From: Varanus komodoensis
Taxonomy: Eukaryota > Chordata > Lepidosauria > Squamata > Varanidae
Assembly (NCBI RefSeq): GCF_004798865.1
Contig: NW_025336259.1
Location: 3,778,020-3,842,019 of the forward strand
Direction of reading: 5' to 3'
DNA: 64,000 bases
Shown piece by piece: positions 56,325 through 64,000 of this stretch. Below the pieces are notes generated by a model that saw only the letters and a program-made list of their open reading frames with translations, was not told the origin of the DNA and did not search any database. Every line of letters starts with the position of its first letter. Positions within the stretch are counted from its first letter, which is position 1. The position numbers were made by a program, and so were the translations under genes.

Positions 56325-56965
56325 GGATGCAAGAAGGTCCATCCTGGATCCAACCATAAGCCTACTGAGTACAGAGTTCTGCTCCCACCTCTCTAGTGCA
56401 GAATTCCGGTGCCCAACCAAATTCACACAAGGAACCCACAAGCAGGGAACAAGAGCGAAAACACCCTGCAAACACACACACACACCAGTGTACCCCACAA
56501 TTTGCACACAGAGGCATACTGCCTTTGGTACCAGATGTAATGAACAACCATCAGGACTAGTGACCCTTGGTAGCTTTCTCCACCTTCATGAACTGGTCCA
56601 ACCCCCTTTAAAACCATCCAAATTGGTGGCTGTCACTACATCTTTTGGAAGTGAATCCTTAGCTTAAATACGTGCTGTGTGAAGAAGTCCTTCCTTTTAT
56701 CTGTCCTGGATTTGCTGATGTTGTTCTTCAAGGGATGACCCCGTAGAATTTGAAAATTATGAAAGAGGGACGAAAATGTCTCCCGATCTGCTGATGTTGT
56801 TCTTCAAGGGATGACCCCATAGAATTTGAAAATTATGAAAGAGGGACGAAAATGTCTCCCAATCTCCCTTTCTGCGCCATGAGTAATTTTATACATCTCT
56901 CATATCCTCCCCTGTTACCTGCCTTTTTGTGAGGTAATAACTCCAACATGGAGTAACATTTCCTC
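56325..56965 (-). mobile_element. CR1 LINE 3' portion with 76-bp tandem duplication
   Basis: Reversed CR1 text: AACCCACAAGCAGGGAACA, CAGAGGCATACTGCCTTTG, TGGTGGCTGTCACTACATC, GAAGAAGTCCTTCCTTTTAT and ATGAGTAATTTTATACATC. The unit 56713-56788 is repeated at 56789-56864 with about two differences. Non-coding now. Confidence 0.9.
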
Positions 56966-57119
56966 ACCTGCAAGCTGCTCCAACTCCTTGATCATTTACT
57001 TGTCCTGTTCTGCCCCTCGTTTTACAAATGGTGCATTAGCGGGGTTTCCCATTGCAGAAATTTTGTCTGTGTATTTAGCGTACATGTAGGCACAGACAGC
57101 CCCTTCAGACAGTCACACA

Positions 57120-57575
57120 CAACGTAGAAACATAGAAATGTAGAAATAGAGAGGGGACAGAAGAGACCTCCTGGGTCATCTAGTCTGACCCCCGGCTCCA
57201 CCCAGCTCCGTTCATGACATGCCTTCCATGTGCATGTCCAGCCTATCTTGATCACCCGCACCGATGGGGCCTCAGCCACCTTCTGTGGAAGCCCTTTCCA
57301 TGCCCCAGGAGTCCTAACCCTCAGGAAGTACTTCCTGGCATCCACCTTGAGCCTCGGTTCCCTGAGCATTGCTCCATCGGAATGCGTCTTGCCCACCACT
57401 TCCGGGGGGAAAAGGTCATGATCCACCTCTGTGTGGCACCCCCTCACCTACCTGTATGTCGCTAACAGGTCCCCTCTGAGTCTCCCCCTCTCTGAAAAAG
57501 ACCCAGCTCCCTTAGTCTCTCCTCATATGGCTTACCCAGCAAACCAGCCACCATCCCTGTGGCCCTTCACTGCAC
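57120..57575 (-). mobile_element. CR1 LINE 3' portion with terminal repeats
   Basis: It starts with AGAAACATAGAAATGTAGAA, the reversed CR1 terminal repeat, then TCATCTAGTCTGACCCCCGG, CACCGATGGGGCCTCAGCC, AGGAAGTACTTCCTGGCATC and GTATGTCGCTAACAGGTCCC. Collinear with the 29.9-kb copy. It does not join the CR1 at 56.3-56.97 kb in order, so the two are separate insertions. Confidence 0.92.
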
Positions 57576-58574
57576 TGATCATTACCCAATATCATTCCAT
57601 ACTTAACCTGGAAAGGTAATCCAATTTCATAACAAGGGCAGCCAAAATCAAAATATTCAAAAGAAACGATCTTGTCAGGTACATGCCAACAGCAGGTATG
57701 TGGGGAAACCAGATGTGTATCAACACCTCCTGCCATACCTTAGCCCTCAAAAAGAGCAGGAATCCTTTCAGAGATGCCTTTTGGAGCCTCTTCTGTCTGA
57801 AGCCCCCAAAATAATTCCACGTCATCAGCAAACTGAGCTTCCTCTCAGCTCACCTCTAAGTCCCGATCCATTTTGAGCAAGCAGAAAGGCCGGATCGCGC
57901 TGTTTGCATGCTTCTATTTATTCCTCAAAAGAGAAAGCAAGAGCACATCTATGCCTTTAAAAGCCCGCACCTAGTCTAAGGATTTTTTCATTGTCATTGA
58001 GGAAAAGGCAGAGATTCCAGCCCCCTCCCTGAGCCATACGCCCAACGATCCACAGCTCCTCTGTTTTGCATTGCCAAATCATGCATTTCTCATTAATGGT
58101 CCAGACGCAGAGAGTTTTCAATTAAGTCAGAAAGCACTGTTGTAGTAATTACATTATGATATTAGCCCCCACAGATTAATACATTGGCAGTCGTCTGCAG
58201 GTTGCCTTCTGCAATTGTGTCACGCTCCGCTCGTTCGGCTGGATAATGAAACCAAAACACAGGAACGTCTCCCATAAAACTGCCTCGGCCATCTGCAGAT
58301 CTGTGTCAGTAGTGCGGGCCCAGAAGGCAGCCCTGGGAGAGACTCACATGTGGGATCCAGACCGGGCCCCTCCTTCCCTCCCCACTGCTTCTGCTGGCAG
58401 GGTTGCGACTTCATTGCCCAGAATTCCTATTCGATTTGTTTCCTGCCCGGTGCTCAGCACTCTCCAACAGGTGTGAGAACTTGGCACCTTGTGGCAACTG
58501 CTGGAACTCCAGAATCTTGGCAGTGCCCGGTGCTAGGCAGTGCTGAGCAGCTGGGCTGAACCAGGTACGGGGCT
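57576..58574. other. No gene; possible conserved block 58040-58260
   Basis: 58075-58200 has CCAAATCATGCATTTCTCATTAATG, shown here as ATCATGCATTTC and CTCATTAATGG, with GTAGTAATTACATTATG and CAGATTAATACATTGGC. It is homeodomain-word dense and repeat-free, so a candidate conserved non-coding element. The remainder is unrecognised. Confidence 0.3.
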
Positions 58575-58645
58575 GATGTAGGTCTTACAGTGATGGACTA
58601 CGGCTTGGTAGATCGGGCTTCTCAGCCCCAGCTGGCCATGACTCC
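58575..58645. mobile_element. Foldback-MITE fragment
   Basis: TACAGTGATGGACTACGGCT, then CAGCCCCAGCTGGCCATGA is a diverged arm of the common foldback family. Confidence 0.4.
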
Positions 58646-58775
58646 TGGCCATCACTGACTCTCACCCTAACCTCCCTCGCAGGGTTGTTGTGAAGATAAA
58701 TTGGACAGGAAGACGATCCTGTGCGCCATTTGGGTTCCTTGTAATATAGAAAGGATATAAATATAATAATCAAAC
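58646..58775 (+). mobile_element. CORE-SINE, 3' half
   Basis: CTCTCACCCTAACCTCCCTC, GCAGGGTTGTTGTGAAGATA and ATTTGGGTTCCTTGTAATAT, then GGATATAAATATAATAATC. The head is lost. Confidence 0.85.
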
Positions 58776-61164
58776 AACAACTCCAGATCGTGAATGGAGT
58801 CCAGAAAACAACTGGCAAACTCGGAGTATGTTGAGGGGAATGACATTCTTCCAGCTGTCAGCCTTCTATGGTGCTCACCCTGTTCAAAGCAAAAGTACAT
58901 TTTCTTACTAGGGATCTCTTTCCTCCTTCTTGAGTGCATGTAACCTGATTGCTTTTTTAACCCCCCCCCCCTCACCCCCCAGCATACACTCACCAGATAA
59001 ACCGGCAAGACACTGGAACATCAACAGAAGGCACAAAGGCAGAGAGTCAGTGGGAAATAACAGAAAAGCAGTGCAGGCTGGAGAAAGGCAGTGTTAAATT
59101 GGTGGACGCGCAGGCATCTTTGGAGGACCAAAGGAAAGGGGAGCCTAGCAGGAAAACCTGCATCTGCCCAGGTTGTAGCCTGAAGGAAAGCCCACAGGGA
59201 AGCCCCACTGTGAGATGGAGTAAGGCAGCCCCCTTGGGCAGCAGGGGTTAGAGGGGAGCAGAAGCTGCTCCCCACGAGCCCCCTGGCCACTACTATTGTC
59301 CTGGCTGTCTGAGCAGCAGCTATTCCCTCTTGTGGCTGGCTGCCCAGGCATCTCCGCCTGCCCAGGCATCTCCGCCTGCCACGCCACAATGATGATGCTC
59401 CCCACGGCGAAAGACCCAGCCACAAATAACCCAAAAATCACAGCCGGGCATCATGTGCTCTGCTCATCGTTGCCCCCGCATTCAGAAATGAAGCCAGCAA
59501 GCCTTTTCTGGATGTGAAACCAAGTGGGGGAATGAGAAATTTCTCCCACTGGCACGACTCGCTAGTCAGAGAGGCAAAGATCCCCCAGATCCGGCTTTCT
59601 TGTGCTTGTCAGACTTCCTTCCTTGGCCAGCCCGAAGTGAGCCTAGCTGAGACTGAGTCCGTGGACACTCAGGAATGCTGGCAGGCCCTTTCTCTGGGCA
59701 AAACTATTATCGCGTTAGACATGCAAGTCAGACTTAGGGCACAGAGAAAACAGGCCCGGCGTTCAGGGAGGCGAATCGGACAACTCTGGCAGATCCCCCC
59801 TCCCAAACTGGATTCCTCACACATTGCTATCTTCAGCTGAAGCCAACATAGCTGATGTAGAAACTTCCATCATGATCCTCCTCCCCGCAAGGTGTAGAAC
59901 CCACATGGCATTCCAAACTGGTCCCCGCAATCAAAAATCCTTCGATGGTTTCCCAGCTTTTGCAGCTCCCCTCCCCAATTTTAAAGGTGGAAGATTAGTT
60001 ACTGGCAGGAAGAACTTTGATGCGCTGGCAGTCTGGGGCCTCACCCCTTTGCCTTTGGCCCTTCCCACCAAGGAATGCAGCACGGAAGAGCTACTCCACA
60101 AGGAAATCTGGGCCTTGGGCTGAAAGCAGTTTGACACCCGTCACATATGATCAGAGCAGCTCTTCATGTTCTTGAATACCATACAAGTCAGCCGTGGGCT
60201 CTTCCTTGCATGTGAGGAGTTTCCCATCATGCTCAGCACAGAGAATTCCAAGCTGCAGCAAGCCACTATTCGCCAAAAGTCTGGTCAAGCACAAAAGCTC
60301 GTAGGGGTTTCTCAGTCCGTGCTGCTTTTGGGTTGTGGGAGATGTCTTGTCTGCACTGCACGCCGCGCTCCTTCAGCTGCATGGCTATCTTGTCATCTTT
60401 CATAAGCTCAGTGGTGCTGGATGTGGCCAAGAGCTGATGGCGAGAGACTTTAAAGGCACAGAAATGCCAGGTTGTGATTAATTAAGTGGCCGTTATCCCT
60501 TCCTGCTAGTGTGCCACAGAAATGAAAGGATCCATCTTGACATGTTTGAAGAAGCTTTTTCTCCTCCGTGGGGCCTTCTGTGCAACCTGCGGGTGGAATG
60601 AGGCCGGCCTTGGACAAAACCTCGCAGTGACAGGAAGGACCAATTCAAGAAGCAGGGAGAGGAATGTTCTGTTTGGAGCAAAAGTAGAGAAATGGACACC
60701 AGGACGAGGATGTGTGAAATCTGCCCATGGATATTTCTGCTACTCTGCAGCTCCACTGTTTAGCAATGAACAGGCCGGCTTGTTCTGATCCACTTTGGTT
60801 CTGCTTGCAAGAGTCTGAAGAGGGCTGCTCAACCATGCAAAATCCCATTTCAGATTCTCCTGCAACTCTGCCGTCTTTTCAAAAGGTCATCGGGCTTCCA
60901 TCGTCACCAAGCAAACAGCACAACACGACACAAGCAGGCTGTGAGAGAATTGCTAATGAAGGATATGCCAAGCCAGTATCTTGGTGCAACCAAGTTGGAG
61001 ACTGGGAAGCTACGCCTGGCATGCACCATTTTAATTCTCCCATAATGCCCTTCGGTCTCCTGCATAGAATTCCTCCTTATGGGGGGATTAAAATGGGACA
61101 ATGTATTCAGCAGTCACAAGACCAAAACCAGGAATCTTATCACTGTACAGCTAAGCATCTTGTT
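58776..61164. other. No gene or family recognised (2.4 kb)
   Basis: Unique-looking. A C-rich run lies at about 58962-58980. An 18-bp unit CTGCCCAGGCATCTCCGC repeats twice in tandem at 59340-59375. Open frames up to about 157 codons lack domains. Confidence 0.5.
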
Positions 61165-61585
61165 TTGGCTGATGAATCTCATTCATCAGGTTTTATTTAA
61201 GGAGTGCCTTCTTCCCTATGTGGCAGCCCACCCCTTGAGATTGGAGGCAGCGGTCATTCTCCAAGAGCCTTCTTTGAAGGAAATCAGGAGGGTAGCTACC
61301 TGGAGAAGGGCCTTTTCAGCAGTGGCACCACAACTGTGGAACATGCTCCCCAGGGAGGTTCGCCTGGCGCTGTCACTTTATTCTTTTCAGCATCAGGCAA
61401 AGACCTTTTTATTTTCCTGATATTTTAACAATTAATTGGTTTTATCCTGTTTTTTATCATTATTTATTGGATGCAGTATGTTGTGTGTTGCTGTTATGGT
61501 TTGCTCTGATCTTTGGTGTTTTGTTCTTTGTAAGCTGTCCAGAGACTTTTAGTAATGGGACGGCATAGAAAAACTTTAAATAAAT
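61165..61585 (+). mobile_element. L2 LINE 3' end
   Basis: Translates as FKECLLPYVAAHPLRLEAAV, ILQEPSLKEIRRVATWRRAF, SAVAPQLWNMLPREVRLALS, then SLYSFQHQAKTFLFS: the L2 ORF2 C-terminus, with its stop. The tail is TTGTAAGCTGTCCAGAGAC, GGGACGGCATAGAAAAAC and TTTAAATAAATAAAT. 5'-truncated. The short readable frame suggests a comparatively young copy. Confidence 0.92.
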
Positions 61586-61705
61586 AAATTCACTCCAAGA
61601 GCTGAATTCAAAGCACAGATGAAATGCAAGCGTGACTGATCCAGTGTTAGGCTGGGCACCTCTGTGGTGGACTGGAGTTTCCCATCCCTGTGTGGCTGTC
61701 TTGGG

Positions 61706-62466
61706 TACAGTGGGGCCTCGGCTCACAAACGCCTCAGTTCACGACCAAATCGGCTCAAGAACAGAAATTTCTGAAAAATTTTGCCTCAGGCTGTGAACTC
61801 TGCACTGGGTGACGATCATGATTGTGCCCATCTTCCCCCACGAGCGTGCCCACAATTGCCCCTGTCTCCCCCCCCGAGTGCGCCCACAATTGCCCGTCTC
61901 CCCGCCATCCCAGCGCGCCTGCGATTGCTCATCTATGGCCGCAATCGCAGTCGCACTTGTGCAGGGATGACGGACACGATCGCAGTCATGCTGGGCAGCG
62001 GCGGGGAGATGGCCGTGCTCATGCTCAGGGTGGAGATGGCTGTAATCTTTGTTGTTCTTTGTCACTTTGCGTCAAATGTTTGTGGTTTAAAAAAAAATAG
62101 TTACAGAATGGATTAACCTTATTTACATTGAACCTTATGGGGAATTTTTTTTTTTTTGTTTATATCCTGCCTTTTTCCTACAAAGGGCTCGAGGCAGCTT
62201 ACATCATTCTCCTCCTCCATCTTATCCCCACAACAACAACCCTGTGAGGTGGGTTGGGCTGAGAGTCCGTGACTGGCCCAGAGTAACCCAGTGGGCTCCG
62301 TGGCTGAGCGGGGACTCGAACCCAGATCGCCTGAGTCCCAGTCCCAGTCCCATGCTCTTAACCACCGCACCACCCTGGCTTTCAAATTTGACTTGGCTCA
62401 CGACCAATTTGGGTCACGACCAGAGTCCTGGAACAGATTAAGTTCGTGAGCCGAGGTACCGCTGTA
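61706..62466. mobile_element. Tigger-like MITE carrying a CORE-SINE
   Basis: The left end CAGTGGGGCCTCGGCTCAC and the right end read inward CAGCGGTACCTCGGCTCAC are inverted repeats (body 61708-62464). They are flanked by TA at 61706-61707 and 62465-62466. The interior has a C/G-rich tract with repeated GCCCACAATTGCCC text. The CORE-SINE at 62145-62386 is inserted in the right half. No transposase. Confidence 0.88.
62145..62386 (-). mobile_element. CORE-SINE, full length, nested in MITE
   Basis: Poly-T tail (62145-62158), TATATCCTGCCTTTTTCC, CTCGAGGCAGCTTACATC, CATCTTATCCCCACAACAAC, AACCCTGTGAGGTGGGTTG, GGACTCGAACCC (box B reversed, intact GGTTCGAGTCC at 62312-62322) and CTTAACCACCGCACCACC. 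This is the best-preserved SINE here. Its A tail and intact box B suggest it is among the youngest. Confidence 0.93.
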
Positions 62467-64000
62467 CGATGGAACGGCACGGCCTTGTATCAGTTATTGA
62501 TGGCTCTAGCACATCATTGTCCACTTTTTACTGGAAAGAGCTCCCTGCTCAGAGACTTAGTGACACTGAGAACTTTGGACAGGAGATGCCAAGAAATGAA
62601 CATGGCACAGCAAGCACATTGTGTGTTGAATGTGGAAGTCCTGTTCAAGCTCTGTTCTCCAAAATGGTTTACAAGGGCCTGAGACCCTGAGAGGAGGTAG
62701 TGTAAGCTTCCATCAGAGTAGACCATCCTGGCTAGGAACACAGATCATCTCATAAGCTATAAAGCAGTTGCCTGCATTCTCCCAGAGCATTATTCTCCCA
62801 ACGGCTCTCGAAACTCCAAAATCAAAGAGATCTCAGTATCTGTGACTAGAAGGAACAGGCGTAAGTCAATTCCAAGGGAGTGATGTATCCCTCATGCAAG
62901 AGAGCAAATATGTCCAGAATGTTATCTGTGAAATCTCAAAAAGCTTGGGCCCACCCCAATTAAAATCAGTTAGAAGTCAATTTCACAGCTGTTGGTTTTT
63001 AAGATCTCACAAAAATGATAATTCACTGCGAGGTGATAATTTATGTCACGGCAGTCACTCCCAGGCAAAGCCTTATGCATTTTAAACATTATTTTTTCTT
63101 TTCTCTCTTACTTGCTTTCCTGATCACTCACAGCTCAAGCAAACTAATTGTTTTTACTCTGAAGCATAAGAAAAGTGAAGACTGGGGGAAGGCAACCCTC
63201 TTTTTGCAATCACAACAAAAGCAGGATGAATGCCAAGGAAGTCACACTTTCCTGCAAAGTTAATTGCAAATGGTCACAATGTTGAACTGGGATTCAACCG
63301 TGAGTTCACCAGTCTTCGGAAGGGCGCCATTTTGATCTTCCCTTCAGGCAACAAAACATCTTGTGTTCACCTGGTCTGGGGCCCGTTTCTCCTTGCTCCC
63401 ATCAGCAACCAGAACCGCAAACCTCAGGAGGTGCTGCGAAGCACCATTTAAATATCCCACAATTCCCTTGGTGCAGTGCCATGGCCAGATACTGTGGGAA
63501 ACCAAGAAGAGAGCAGCCATTTTATACCACAAACCCTGGTGTGATGCTATTTTGGGGGCACAAGAGGAAATTTAAATAGCACCTCCTGACTTTCAGTAAT
63601 AAGTCTGGGCAATAAGTCTTAGGTCTACTCAGTAATAAGTCTTAGGTCTACTCTAAGCTTACTGAATTAGCAGGCGGAGCTACCCACCCAAAGCCTGAAT
63701 CAGCTCTGTTTGAGAACTTCCCAGCGTTACTTCAGCGATGTGGACTGAAGCCACGGAGAGCAGATTGCATGTAATTTCTATACCATAAGAACCCCCACCC
63801 CTCTGTATGTTTACCAAGCAACTGAATCGGATCAGCCCTCGCTCCCGCCTTGAATGGGGTGCTCTGTCACCTTATTTTGACGTGGGCTGCACTGAAAAGG
63901 TCTAAACCTGTAATTAGCACATTTGCAGCAATCCACGAGTAGCTGATGTAGCCTTTGTCTCATTGTGTGTAACTGAGTATGTTTAGATGTAAATTGCTAA
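62467..64000. other. No gene; two possible conserved blocks
   Basis: 62950-63150 (AAAAATGATAATTCACTGCG, GGTGATAATTTATGTCACGG) and 63840-64000 (AAACCTGTAATTAGCACATT) are repeat-free with homeodomain-like words. A 23-bp unit beginning AATAAGTCTTAGG repeats in tandem at 63611-63653. No exon is recognised up to the window end. Confidence 0.4.

Noticed and set aside
56325-57575. One continuous CR1 element
   Set aside because: The two CR1 segments are not in collinear order and the second has its own terminal repeats, so they are separate insertions.
1-64000. CRISPR array, prophage or bacterial operon
   Set aside because: No regularly spaced direct repeats, no bacterial genes. All repeats are eukaryotic transposable elements or microsatellites.

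Overview
This window looks like nuclear DNA of a lepidosaur, most likely a squamate reptile (lizard or snake). The evidence is its mixture of repeats: CR1 and L2 LINE tails, an RTE/Bov-B LINE with readable reverse-transcriptase remnants, MIR-like (CORE) SINEs with an L2-type tail, a 5S-rRNA-derived SINE, and Tigger-, mariner- and hAT-like non-autonomous DNA transposons. I cannot name the species. I found no convincing host protein-coding exon, tRNA or rRNA gene, CRISPR array or operon-like structure. The open frames are short, overlap on both strands, and where recognisable belong to LINEs. The window is best read as intergenic or deep-intronic DNA, in which about 45 repeat insertions and a handful of possible conserved non-coding blocks can be recognised.

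Layout. 0-5 kb: L2 tail, Bov-B 3' end, a Tigger-like MITE, a hAT MITE with an intact 8-bp target duplication, and an L2 3' end on the minus strand. 5-10 kb: mostly unique sequence with a possible regulatory block near 5.3-5.8 kb. 10-16 kb: a hairpin-type repeat split by a CR1, an L2 tail, a CR1 tail with an inverted duplication, and the longest Bov-B copy (14.0-15.5 kb). 16-18 kb: a C13/G13 hairpin and a broken LTR-retroelement fragment. 18-30 kb: L2, CR1, SINEs, a (TC)30 microsatellite, and a CR1 interrupted by an L2 tail. 30-38 kb: SINE-rich, with a second orientation of a 0.5-kb DNA-transposon-like family, a Bov-B segment and an unusual 83-nt hairpin. 38-47 kb: long unique stretches, a GC-rich patch (44.6-45.3 kb) and two blocks resembling conserved enhancers. 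47-58 kb: 5S SINE, L2, mariner MITE and two adjacent CR1 copies, one carrying a 76-bp tandem duplication. 58-64 kb: L2, then a Tigger-like MITE with a CORE-SINE inside it.

How the parts relate. The L2 LINE 3' tail is echoed in the CORE-SINEs and the 5S SINE, which is the expected relationship between a LINE and the SINEs it mobilises. Nested insertions give relative ages: CR1 into a hairpin family, L2 tail into CR1, CORE-SINE into a Tigger-like MITE. Three dispersed repeat families that I could assemble only by comparing copies inside this window (a foldback/hairpin family with four copies, a 0.5-kb terminal-repeat family with four copies, and a TGCACA-rich family with five copies) are the least familiar material. 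I see no evidence for a new multi-gene biological system.
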